Source: Flavobacteriales bacterium (lineage in GTDB: Bacteria > Bacteroidota > Bacteroidia > NS11-12g > UBA955). Taken from it: a stretch of DNA of 12,302 nucleotides. Made by a program: the position numbers and the translations under genes. Location: assembly GCA_947450405.1 (NCBI GenBank), contig CANFVI010000034.1:1-12302 (forward strand), in the 5' to 3' direction. This document shows positions 5,200 through 12,302 of the stretch, piece by piece; the first letter of the stretch is position 1; every line of letters starts with the position of its first letter. The notes under the pieces are model-generated. The model was not told where the DNA came from and did not search any database. It saw nothing but the letters and a program-made list of their open reading frames with translations.

Positions 5200-8130
5200 A
5201 TGCAGAAGAAATTACAATTTTGGAAATTGTTTGGATTGTTTGTTTTAAGTATCGGAACAACACAAACAACTTTCGCACAAAAAACTGGAGTAACCGGCAA
5301 ATCTGAAATTGATACCGTTGCTACTCCAGAATCAGAGAGCGTTGGCGACGTAATCATTATTGGATATGGCCGTCAGTCGCGCAGAAATGTTGTAGGTTCA
5401 ATTTCAACCGTAACAGGTAAAGAAATCACCGAATTACCTACACAAAGTTTTGAAGCATCTTTACAAGGAAAAGCTGCCGGTGTTCAAGTAACAGTTGGAA
5501 GCGGTATGGCAGGGTCATCATCGTTAATCAGAATTAGAGGTGCATCTTCTATTTCTGCAGCCGGTGATCCTTTGTACGTTGTTGATGGTATACCTGTAAC
5601 CCAAGACTTTTTCATGAACCGTTCTAACGGGTCAAACTATGGTGGAGGATTTAACAACAACCCATTGGCTTCAATCAATCCTGAAGACATTGAAAGCATT
5701 GAAATTTTAAAAGATGCAGCAGCCACCAGTATTTATGGATCACGTGGAGCAAACGGTGTAATTTTAATCACTACCAAAAGAGCGCGCAAATCTGGTTTAA
5801 AGTTTGAAGTAAGTTCAAGAATTGGTTTTAGTATGCCTACTAAAAAACCCGAAATGATTAGTGGAAAAGATTGGTTACAACTTTACCAAGAAGCATGGGA
5901 AAACGACGGCAGAACTGGGGTTCCTGATTTGTCGTTAATTGGTTTGCGTGTAAAATGGGCAGATGTTCAAAATACGAATACAAACTGGGTAGATCAAATG
6001 ATCACTACCGGCGTAAAACAAAACTACAACGTGGGTATCAACTACAAAAACAGCAAGTTTTCAATTAAAGATATTTTTTCATACGACAATAATGGAAGTT
6101 TTATCAAAGGCAACAGTTATGAAAGATTAAGCAACCGTGTAAACTTTGATGCTAATCCTATTAAAGGAATGACTTTGAGTGTTTCTCATTCGTTAAGTAG
6201 AGGTACAAACAACCGTGTTGATGCGGCTTGGGCTGGTGGATTGGGTTCGGCTATGAGTACTATGTTGAATATTTATCCTTTAGAACCAATATTCGACAGT
6301 GCATCAAAATCATACTTAACACCAGTAGGATTGCAAACTGTGAGGGATTTGAAAAGTTACAGAACGGTTGAAACCCGCACAATTAACAATGCTTCTATTA
6401 GTTATGAAATAACAAAAGACTTATCAATAAATGCAAGTGGAAGTTTGGATTACATGGATTACAACGAATTAATTTATGAGCCTTCAAAATTGATTAAGTA
6501 TTACAATCCTAACTACACTTTAAAAGGTGATGCAAAATGGTTTCCAACATGGACAAGAAACTACAACTATTTTGTAACCATGCAATGGAATAAAGAAATC
6601 ACCAAAGACCATAAAATTGCAACAATGATTGGTAATGAATATCAAAATTCATTGTCAAAAAGCAAATATGTGGAGAACATGGATGCTTCTCAACCGATTG
6701 ATCAATCGGGGGTTGCATATGATCCTTTGAATCCTCCAACAGGAACAACATCTACTTGGGTTCAGAGATACAATACGCCTTATAATTGGGCATTTTTATC
6801 TTTCTTTGGTCGTTTTAACTACAGCTATAAAAACAAATTCAATGTTCAATTAACATCTCGTTGGGACGGAAGTAGTCGATTTGGAACAAACAACCGCTAT
6901 GGATTTTTCCCTGCGGCGGCTTTTGGATATATTGTAAGTGAAGAGAGTTTTATAAAGAAAATCAAAGCCATTAATTTCTTGAAAGTTAGGGCAGGCATTG
7001 GTAAATCTGGTAATGCGAATTTCGACAACTACGCGCGTTGGGGAACAGTTACACCAAGTGGAAACTTACCTTACTACAATGGCCAACCTCAATTGGCGGT
7101 TGCACGTTTAGAGAACCCTAATTTACGTTGGGAAAGCACAGTGAATTTTGATGCGGGCATTGAAATGCAATTATTTAAGGGTCGTATTAGCACTGAGTTG
7201 ACTTATTATAACAAACAAACTTCAGATGTAATTATGAATGTTTCCATACCTGTTTCAATTGGATTTGGAAGCTTTTACGATAACGTAGGTAAAATTTCAA
7301 ATGAAGGTTTAGAGTTTACACTGAAAACCGTAAATATTCGTTCTAAGAAATTCCAGTGGACCACCAACTTTAACATAGCAAGAAACTGGAACAAAATTAC
7401 CAGCATTGGGGTTTATTCTCCAGATGCTATTAGTGGTGGAACCAACGACACACGTGTAGTTGTTGGAGAGCCTGTTGGAACAAATTTCTTGGTAAGATAT
7501 GCGGGAGTTGACAAACAAACAGGTGCACCATTGTATTATGACTTAAATGGCAAAGTAACTACCAAATGGGATCCGTCAAACAGACAAGCAGTTGGTAATA
7601 TTTTACCAAAAGCTTTTGGAAACATTGCAAATACAATTACCTATAAAAACTTCGAATTAAATGCCAACGTATATTTCAACATTGGTGGAAATATATATGA
7701 AAGTTCAGTAAAACGTCAAATGAGTTTGGTTACGGACTGGAACATGGATGCAAGGGTATTAAGCAGATGGCAAAAACCTGGGGATGAAACAAACATTCCT
7801 AAAATGACATTGAGTACATTTAATCATGGTTCTACCACCCCATGGATCAATACTGACCTTTGGTTACAAGATGGATCTTTTGCCCGTTTAAGAAGTTTGA
7901 GTTTGGCCTATAATTTACCTAAATCAATGTTGGCTAAATCTAAGTTCGATAATATCAAAATTACATTTGTAGCTACCAATTTATTGACTTGGACAAATTA
8001 TACCGGTATTGACCCAGAAATCGCTCGTGACTTCGAAAATGCAACTGATAGAAACATGAGCGGAAGTATTACCTACTTAACTACTCCACAAGAAAAAAGT
8101 TATAGTGTTGCCATTAATTTAACATTCTAA
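5200..8130 (+). CDS. SusC/RagA-family TonB-dependent outer-membrane transporter, lacking the usual N-terminal domain
   Basis: This is a 976-residue TonB-linked beta-barrel that imports a ligand captured by the partner SusD lipoprotein. The ATG at 5200 starts a standard signal peptide (residues 1-27, ending FAQ); the reading frame is open further upstream, but that part overlaps the promoter. About 22 linker residues are followed directly by the SusC TonB-box-like segment DVIIIGYG (50-57) and the plug: GKAAGVQV (90-97), RIRGASSI (111-118), LYVVDGIPV (125-133), NPEDIESIEILKDAAATSIY (160-179) and GANGVILITT (183-192). The barrel fills the rest and ends in aromatic YSVAINLTF. The CarboxypepD_reg-like domain of about 80-90 residues normally found between signal peptide and plug is absent, as is any STN signalling domain. 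The mature protein has no cysteine. The stop overlaps the susD start (TAATG). The substrate cannot be told from sequence. Confidence 0.95.
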   Translation: MQKKLQFWKLFGLFVLSIGTTQTTFAQKTGVTGKSEIDTVATPESESVGDVIIIGYGRQSRRNVVGSISTVTGKEITELPTQSFEASLQGKAAGVQVTVGSGMAGSSSLIRIRGASSISAAGDPLYVVDGIPVTQDFFMNRSNGSNYGGGFNNNPLASINPEDIESIEILKDAAATSIYGSRGANGVILITTKRARKSGLKFEVSSRIGFSMPTKKPEMISGKDWLQLYQEAWENDGRTGVPDLSLIGLRVKWADVQNTNTNWVDQMITTGVKQNYNVGINYKNSKFSIKDIFSYDNNGSFIKGNSYERLSNRVNFDANPIKGMTLSVSHSLSRGTNNRVDAAWAGGLGSAMSTMLNIYPLEPIFDSASKSYLTPVGLQTVRDLKSYRTVETRTINNASISYEITKDLSINASGSLDYMDYNELIYEPSKLIKYYNPNYTLKGDAKWFPTWTRNYNYFVTMQWNKEITKDHKIATMIGNEYQNSLSKSKYVENMDASQPIDQSGVAYDPLNPPTGTTSTWVQRYNTPYNWAFLSFFGRFNYSYKNKFNVQLTSRWDGSSRFGTNNRYGFFPAAAFGYIVSEESFIKKIKAINFLKVRAGIGKSGNANFDNYARWGTVTPSGNLPYYNGQPQLAVARLENPNLRWESTVNFDAGIEMQLFKGRISTELTYYNKQTSDVIMNVSIPVSIGFGSFYDNVGKISNEGLEFTLKTVNIRSKKFQWTTNFNIARNWNKITSIGVYSPDAISGGTNDTRVVVGEPVGTNFLVRYAGVDKQTGAPLYYDLNGKVTTKWDPSNRQAVGNILPKAFGNIANTITYKNFELNANVYFNIGGNIYESSVKRQMSLVTDWNMDARVLSRWQKPGDETNIPKMTLSTFNHGSTTPWINTDLWLQDGSFARLRSLSLAYNLPKSMLAKSKFDNIKITFVATNLLTWTNYTGIDPEIARDFENATDRNMSGSITYLTTPQEKSYSVAINLTF

Positions 8131-9536
8131 TGATTATGAAAAAGACTTTTATGAATTCACGTATATTCATGTTCACAATAGCTTTAATCGGTTTTGGTTT
8201 GAGCAGTTGCGACAAAATGATAGAAACACCGCCACCAAACGAGGTGCCAATTTCTGACGCAGTAAAAACTGCAGATGATTTACAGCGTTTGTTAAATGGC
8301 AGTTACAATGAAGTTGCCAATTTAAATGGTGGATTTTCAGAAATGATGGCAGAAATGCTCAGTGATAATTTGAGTTTGCCAAACAACAATGATTTGAAGG
8401 AAGTATATAATCATAACGTTTTGTTTTTCAATTCAACTACTGGTGGATATTATTCAATGATTTACCGTTCTATATTCAGAGCAAATTTTGTAGAATCAAA
8501 AATAGATGCAGTCTCTGGATTGTCAGGAACTGAAAAAGACAGAATATTGGGAGAAGTAGCCTTTATTAGGGCCTTGGGTCACTTTACCGCGGTAAGAATG
8601 TTTGCGCAACCTTATGGATTTACGGCAGACAATTCACACCCTGGAATTGCAATTCAACGTCAAGTTACAACACAACCAATGCCGCGTGAATCAGTTGGGG
8701 CTGCTTATGCTGCAATCATTTCTGATTTAAGCTTTTCTGAAAACAAATTGCCAGATACCAGAACTGCTGATACACTTGGTGCTGCATACCCTACAAAATG
8801 GGCTGCAAAAGCACTTTTGGCACATGTTTACTTCCAAATGGGAGATTATGCCAAGGCTGGTCAATATGCAAATGATGTAATTGAATCTAAGAACTTCACT
8901 TTCAGCGATACAGTAAATTTATTTGATCCTAAAGGATATTCGGAGCACATTTTTGCTGTTGTAAGTAATGGAATTAAAGACAAAAGAAGCGGTGGATTTT
9001 CAGATAATTATTCACCTGGCGTTCCAACGTGCCAAATGGACAAAGCGTTGTGGGCGTCCCTCAAAAACAATGTAACCGACAAAAGATTGGGAATGCTTTC
9101 AGTAATCAATGCAGGAGCGCAAAACGAATTTGTAAAAACCAATCAATTTAATGCACAATTCTTTAATGTTCCAGTGCTTCATTTAACTCAAATGTTATTA
9201 ATTAGAGCGGAATCTTATGTAATGACAAATTCAAATGTAGCTCAATCCATTACCGACATTAACGCAATTATCAAACGCGCCTACACCGATAATTCTAAAA
9301 TCGTATCTTCAGGCATTTCTAATTCAGCCTTGTTGGATGTAATTAGGTCAGAACGTAGAATTGAATTACTTTTCCAAGGTGATCGCATTCATGAAGTGAA
9401 AAGATTAGGCGCAATTGAAAAACAAAATTTATATGTTCACGGACATCCATGGAATTGCTCTGGAATTATTTTACAGTTCCCTATCACAGAAAAAACAAGT
9501 ATTTTTGATATTAACCCAACAGGAGGTTGTAACTAA
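8130..9536 (+). CDS. SusD/RagB-family surface lipoprotein
   Basis: This is the ligand-binding lid that sits on the SusC barrel. The 468-residue protein has a lipoprotein signal peptide with lipobox LSSC; the lipidated cysteine is C27, followed by DKMIETPPP, a typical SusD mature start. A TPR-like helical segment (KWAAKALLAHVYFQMGDYAK, about 223-242) and the family signature RSERRIELLFQGDRIHEVKR (about 405-424) are clear. The C-terminus ends in the usual proline/asparagine-rich block (FPITEK, INPTGGCN). Besides the lipid cysteine there are C301, C443 and C467; the last two could pair near the C-terminus. I kept the ATG at 8130 because it overlaps the susC stop in a TAATG junction. The ATG at 8136 or 8151 would also leave a usable signal peptide. 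Family assignment is firm. Confidence 0.94.
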   Translation: MIMKKTFMNSRIFMFTIALIGFGLSSCDKMIETPPPNEVPISDAVKTADDLQRLLNGSYNEVANLNGGFSEMMAEMLSDNLSLPNNNDLKEVYNHNVLFFNSTTGGYYSMIYRSIFRANFVESKIDAVSGLSGTEKDRILGEVAFIRALGHFTAVRMFAQPYGFTADNSHPGIAIQRQVTTQPMPRESVGAAYAAIISDLSFSENKLPDTRTADTLGAAYPTKWAAKALLAHVYFQMGDYAKAGQYANDVIESKNFTFSDTVNLFDPKGYSEHIFAVVSNGIKDKRSGGFSDNYSPGVPTCQMDKALWASLKNNVTDKRLGMLSVINAGAQNEFVKTNQFNAQFFNVPVLHLTQMLLIRAESYVMTNSNVAQSITDINAIIKRAYTDNSKIVSSGISNSALLDVIRSERRIELLFQGDRIHEVKRLGAIEKQNLYVHGHPWNCSGIILQFPITEKTSIFDINPTGGCN

Positions 9537-10045
9537 TGAAAAATAAATTAATATATACATTGGCTTTAGCCATATTGGTAATTGGATTTCAAGGCTGTAA
9601 ACCTGAACCAAAAGTTTTAGGTCCAAAAGCAAGCCAAATTGACGGAATTGCAGGCAATTGGGAACTCAGTAAAGTAGACCAAATTGATGTGAACGTTCAA
9701 CTTGCATTCGTAGAAAGCGATACTTTATTGGATGTTTCTGATGTAGTTTTAGATGCATCTGTTGGTACACCAATGGAAATTAATTTCGATAAAGGGAAAT
9801 CAACGTTTTCAGTTACGTCAGGAACAGGTAGCGACATGATCAACTTCAGCTCAGGAACTTGGTGTTTCGACAACAATGAATATCCTTCGTATGTAGTTTT
9901 TGACAAAGGATTATCTACTGAAAAAAGCTTCAAATTGATTCACCCTGTTAGACCTCAAGATCAATATTTAATCTTGAACGTAAATAAAATGTGCGGTAAC
10001 AAAAGAACCGTTTCGTATCACCTTTGGTTTACCCGTAAAAATTAA
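9536..10045 (+). CDS. Small lipoprotein of the Sus operon, possibly DUF5004/lipocalin-like
   Basis: This 169-residue protein has a lipoprotein signal peptide with lipobox FQGC and lipidated C21, then a short KPEPK-containing tether. The folded part starts with IDGIAGNWELSKVDQID (35-51). A GxW start of this kind is typical of small lipocalin-like beta-barrels, and I recall DUF5004 proteins in SusCD operons looking similar, but I could not run a profile search. The rest alternates beta-prone stretches, with C110 and C153 as a possible disulfide pair, and ends YHLWFTRKN. Its ATG overlaps the susD stop in a second TAATG junction, so it is almost certainly translated with SusD. By position it may correspond to the extra ligand-binding lipoproteins (SusE/SusF position) of other Sus systems. 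Surface location is plausible but not shown. Confidence 0.8.
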   Translation: MKNKLIYTLALAILVIGFQGCKPEPKVLGPKASQIDGIAGNWELSKVDQIDVNVQLAFVESDTLLDVSDVVLDASVGTPMEINFDKGKSTFSVTSGTGSDMINFSSGTWCFDNNEYPSYVVFDKGLSTEKSFKLIHPVRPQDQYLILNVNKMCGNKRTVSYHLWFTRKN

Positions 10046-10050
10046 TTCTT

Positions 10051-10929
10051 ATGAAAAAAAGTATTTTATTTAGCATAATATCTTTGGCATTCAGTGCAGT
10101 TTATGGTCAAAAAGTATGGCTAGCACCAGATCCGGTAAATTTAGATGACAGTGTTACCATCTGGGTGGACATTAAAAAATGTGACCGCCAACAATTGGTA
10201 GGATCAACTGATCCTTTATACATGTGGACATGGAATCCGAAAGAACATCCAAAAGGGCATCCTTTAAACAATGGAACATGGCTTGAGAGTAACGAAGCCT
10301 TGAAATTCACATCTGCGGGCAATGACTTGTGGTTTTACCGCATGGTTCCTACCAAGTTTTACGAATGCACAAAATCAGATTTATATTCAAAAGGAATTAG
10401 TCTTTTGTTGAAAAAGAAAGACGGAACAGGCAGTGCAGCTGCAGGTGAAGACAAAACTGAAGATTTAATCCTAAAAATTGATGCTCCAGTTACAGGTCCT
10501 CGCAAATTATATTCGTTTCCTGGATTGTTTTTGAAGGACACTTTAAGCACAAGTCCTTCTGATGTATTAACTATCTATTACGACAGAAACTTAGAAACCA
10601 ATGATACTTTAAAAGACAAAATGGATTTCTATTGTGTAGTGAAAGCCCGCTACGGAGCTAGCAACACTGAGTATATCTATTTTATTGACATTGACAAATT
10701 AACTGCAGCAGACAAAGGCGTTGCAGGTGTTGTTCCTCAAATGAAAATGACGGATTTGAATAATGGCAAATTTAAATTTAGCTTTATTCCAAACAGATTG
10801 TTTGCGAGTAAAAACCCATCTAATTTAAAAATTACCGCGGTAAAATTCAAAATCATGCGCGGTTACATTCGCAAAACTTACGATATCGTTGCAGAGTCAC
10901 CAGAATATTGGTTTAACTCTTGTCAATAA
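10051..10929 (+). CDS. Exported two-domain beta protein, possible carbohydrate-binding accessory (DUF4961-like?)
   Basis: This 292-residue protein has a cleavable signal peptide (1-19, ending VYG) and no lipobox. Two halves look alike. DSVTIWVDIKK (33-43) parallels DVLTIYYDRNL (171-181), and LKFTSAGNDLWFYRMVPTKF (84-103) parallels MKMTDLNNGKFKFSFIPNRL (231-250). Each half then ends in a strand reading ISLLLKKKDG or VKFKIMRG. This suggests two tandem E-set/Ig-like sandwiches of the kind found next to starch-binding modules. The first half is rich in exposed-looking aromatics (YMWTWNP at 57-63, TW at 76-77, DLWFY at 92-96). Cysteines are C44, C106, C195 and C291. It starts 5 bases after the previous stop and is the last gene before the terminator. 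I recall DUF4961 proteins in this operon position, but the family name is a guess; the duplication is what I can see. Confidence 0.75.
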   Translation: MKKSILFSIISLAFSAVYGQKVWLAPDPVNLDDSVTIWVDIKKCDRQQLVGSTDPLYMWTWNPKEHPKGHPLNNGTWLESNEALKFTSAGNDLWFYRMVPTKFYECTKSDLYSKGISLLLKKKDGTGSAAAGEDKTEDLILKIDAPVTGPRKLYSFPGLFLKDTLSTSPSDVLTIYYDRNLETNDTLKDKMDFYCVVKARYGASNTEYIYFIDIDKLTAADKGVAGVVPQMKMTDLNNGKFKFSFIPNRLFASKNPSNLKITAVKFKIMRGYIRKTYDIVAESPEYWFNSCQ

Positions 10930-10946
10930 GCAAATAAGAATTTCAT

Positions 10947-10977
10947 AAAAAAGGCCGCTTTAGAGCGGCCTTTTTTT
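10947..10977. terminator. Bidirectional intrinsic terminator between the Sus operon and lysA
   Basis: Arms GGCCGCT (10953-10959) and AGCGGCC (10964-10970) enclose a four-base TTAG loop. Six A's precede the stem and seven T's follow it, so it works as an intrinsic terminator on either strand. It lies between two convergent genes, and its T-tract overlaps the lysA stop codon (10976-10978, minus strand). Confidence 0.9.
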
Positions 10978-12187
10978 ATAACACTTCAATTTCATTTCGA
11001 ATCAAATCATCCAAACATTCTCTTTTTCGAATCAATTGGGCTTTATTTTCGTAAAACAACACCTCTGCGGGGCGCAATCTTGCATTGTAATTATTACTCA
11101 TGCTAAATCCGTAGGCTCCGGCATTTTTAATCCTTAAAACGTCTCCTTCTCGCACTTCGGCAATTTTACGATCATATCCTAAGGTATCTGTTTCGCAAAT
11201 ATATCCAACAACACTATACAATCTTGGTGCAGCATTTTCATTTGAAATATTTTCAATATGGTGATAGGCATCGTAGAACATAGGACGAATTAAATGGTTT
11301 TGACCACTGTTTACACCCACAAAAACTGTTGATGTGGTTTGTTTAATTACATTGGCTTTAACAATTAACGAACCCGATTCACTCACAATAAATTTACCTG
11401 GTTCAAACCAAAGGGCAATTTCACGACCATACTTAATACAAAATGCTTTAAACGCTTCAGCTATTTTACCACCCATTTCTTCAATGTCCGTTACGATATC
11501 ACCATCTTTATATGCTACCTTAAATCCTGATCCAAAATCCATAAATTCTAGGTCGGGGAAAGATTCGGCTGCATCGAACAACAATTCAGCACCACGTAAA
11601 AACACATCGGCATCAAGGATATCGCTTCCTGTATGCATGTGTAATCCATTTACATTGATTTTTAAAGACTCTACTACCCTGTGCACATGTCGCAATTGAT
11701 AAATTGAAATCCCAAACTTAGAATCAATGTGACCCACAGAAATATTACTATGTCCACCAGCCATGATATGGGGGTTTAATCTGATGCAACACGGAACGGT
11801 AGCACCATATTCGTTTCCAAACATTTCCAAAGTAGAAATATTGTCAATGTTAATGGTCACACCCAATTCCACCGCTTCTTTGATTTCTGTAAAATCGACA
11901 CAGTTTGGGGTATACATAATTTCGTGGGGTAAAAATCCCGCCCTTAAACCAAGTTGAACTTCTTGAATAGAAACCGCATCTAGTCCTGCGCCTTGTTTTT
12001 TCAACAATTTAAGGATATTGATATTGTTTAAAGCTTTAAGTGCATAATGCAAATGCACATTAACACCAGGAAACGCATTTTTTAATCTTTGATATTGATC
12101 AATGATTTTTTCGCCGTGATACACATAAAGAGGCGTGCCGAATTCTTCAGCAATTTCAAGTAAAGTTGAGTTATTTATTTCTTTCAT
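10976..12187 (-). CDS. lysA: Diaminopimelate decarboxylase
   Basis: LysA decarboxylates meso-diaminopimelate to L-lysine with pyridoxal phosphate in the cytoplasm, the last step of lysine synthesis. The 403-residue protein has the full fold-type III layout. The PLP lysine is K51 in YALKALNN (48-55). HMHTGSD (183-189), FGSGFKVAY (218-226) and FEPGKF (261-266) line the phosphate and substrate side. IRPMFYDAYHHI is at 300-311. The catalytic cysteine from the partner subunit is C331 in CETD (331-334), and NAGAYGFSMSNNYN (355-368) carries the tyrosine motif. GSG stands where many homologues have GGG. Length is usual for the enzyme alone, with no fused aspartokinase. The start at 12187 is the only sensible one. 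The stop shares a terminator with the convergent Sus operon, and another terminator lies just upstream of the start. Confidence 0.96.
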   Translation of the reverse strand: MKEINNSTLLEIAEEFGTPLYVYHGEKIIDQYQRLKNAFPGVNVHLHYALKALNNINILKLLKKQGAGLDAVSIQEVQLGLRAGFLPHEIMYTPNCVDFTEIKEAVELGVTINIDNISTLEMFGNEYGATVPCCIRLNPHIMAGGHSNISVGHIDSKFGISIYQLRHVHRVVESLKINVNGLHMHTGSDILDADVFLRGAELLFDAAESFPDLEFMDFGSGFKVAYKDGDIVTDIEEMGGKIAEAFKAFCIKYGREIALWFEPGKFIVSESGSLIVKANVIKQTTSTVFVGVNSGQNHLIRPMFYDAYHHIENISNENAAPRLYSVVGYICETDTLGYDRKIAEVREGDVLRIKNAGAYGFSMSNNYNARLRPAEVLFYENKAQLIRKRECLDDLIRNEIEVL

Positions 12188-12195
12188 TTTTATTC

Positions 12196-12226
12196 AAAAA
12201 AAAAGCGGGGCATATCACCCCGCTTT
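12196..12226 (-). terminator. Intrinsic terminator between the upstream minus-strand gene and lysA
   Basis: Arms GCGGGG (12205-12210) and CCCCGC (12218-12223) enclose a seven-base loop. Read on the minus strand the stem is followed by nine T's (12204 down to 12196), while the plus-strand side has only three, so it points the same way as lysA. It ends the gene whose stop is at 12248 and finishes only 8 bases before the lysA ATG. Confidence 0.85.
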
Positions 12227-12247
12227 CGATATTAATGCGAAGTATGT

Positions 12248-12302
12248 TTAATTTTTAGATTTCTTTTTTGATGTTAAATCAACAACAATTGGAGTTGCAA
12301 TA
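12248..12302 (-). CDS. C-terminal tail of an unidentified gene, cut by window edge
   Basis: One minus-strand frame entering from the right edge reads IATPIVVDLTSKKKSKN and then stops with TAA at 12250-12248. The other two frames give no better tail. A terminator begins about 22 bases after the stop, which supports this as a true gene end. The tail is a short beta-like stretch followed by a basic Lys/Ser end. Seventeen residues are too few to name a family. Confidence 0.6.
   Translation of the reverse strand, partial: IATPIVVDLTSKKKSKN

Noticed and set aside
5200..10929. Calling the operon a starch or other named polysaccharide utilization locus
   Set aside because: No glycoside hydrolase, polysaccharide lyase, sulfatase or SusR-type regulator is present; SusC/SusD sequence alone does not reveal the substrate.
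11334..11699. 121-codon plus-strand open frame
   Set aside because: It lies antisense to lysA and has no recognisable motif, signal peptide or promoter.

Overview
The window reads as chromosomal DNA of an AT-rich member of the Bacteroidota. The evidence is the SusC/SusD pair, an LptD of the Bacteroidota type, promoters matching the phylum's -33 TTG / -7 TAnnTTTG pattern, weak or absent Shine-Dalgarno sequences, and a LysA whose motifs match the Bacteroidota form. The genus cannot be fixed from this sequence. I see no tRNA, rRNA, CRISPR array, insertion sequence or phage gene, and no gap between genes longer than about 130 bases.

Layout. (1) Positions 1-790, minus strand: a zinc N-acetylmuramoyl-L-alanine amidase, cut by the left edge. 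It is divergent from (2) an LptD-type lipopolysaccharide export barrel at 841-3420; the 50-base gap between them holds a short palindrome. (3) Positions 3455-5069, plus strand: a two-gene unit of a thiol peroxidase (AhpC/TSA superfamily) and an exported SUMF1-fold protein that lacks the catalytic cysteines of formylglycine-generating enzyme. (4) Positions 5200-10929, plus strand: a tightly packed four-gene outer-membrane uptake operon. It encodes SusC (TonB-dependent channel), SusD (surface lipoprotein), a small lipoprotein, and an exported protein built from two similar beta-rich halves. It has its own promoter and a 21-base palindrome upstream, and it ends at a strong hairpin terminator. (5) Positions 10976-12187, minus strand: diaminopimelate decarboxylase (lysA), convergent with the Sus operon and sharing its terminator. 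(6) Positions 12248-12302, minus strand: the C-terminal tail of another gene, followed by its own terminator just upstream of lysA.

How the genes fit together. Most of the window concerns the cell envelope: peptidoglycan cleavage, LPS export, outer-membrane nutrient import, and the meso-diaminopimelate/lysine branch that feeds peptidoglycan. The Sus-like operon contains no glycoside hydrolase, peptidase, sulfatase, sigma/anti-sigma pair or hybrid sensor inside the window. Its substrate is therefore unknown and its degrading enzymes, if any, lie elsewhere. The least described parts are the two accessory genes at the end of that operon, the catalytically stripped SUMF1-fold protein, and the palindrome upstream of susC. 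None of these amounts to a clearly new system on sequence alone.
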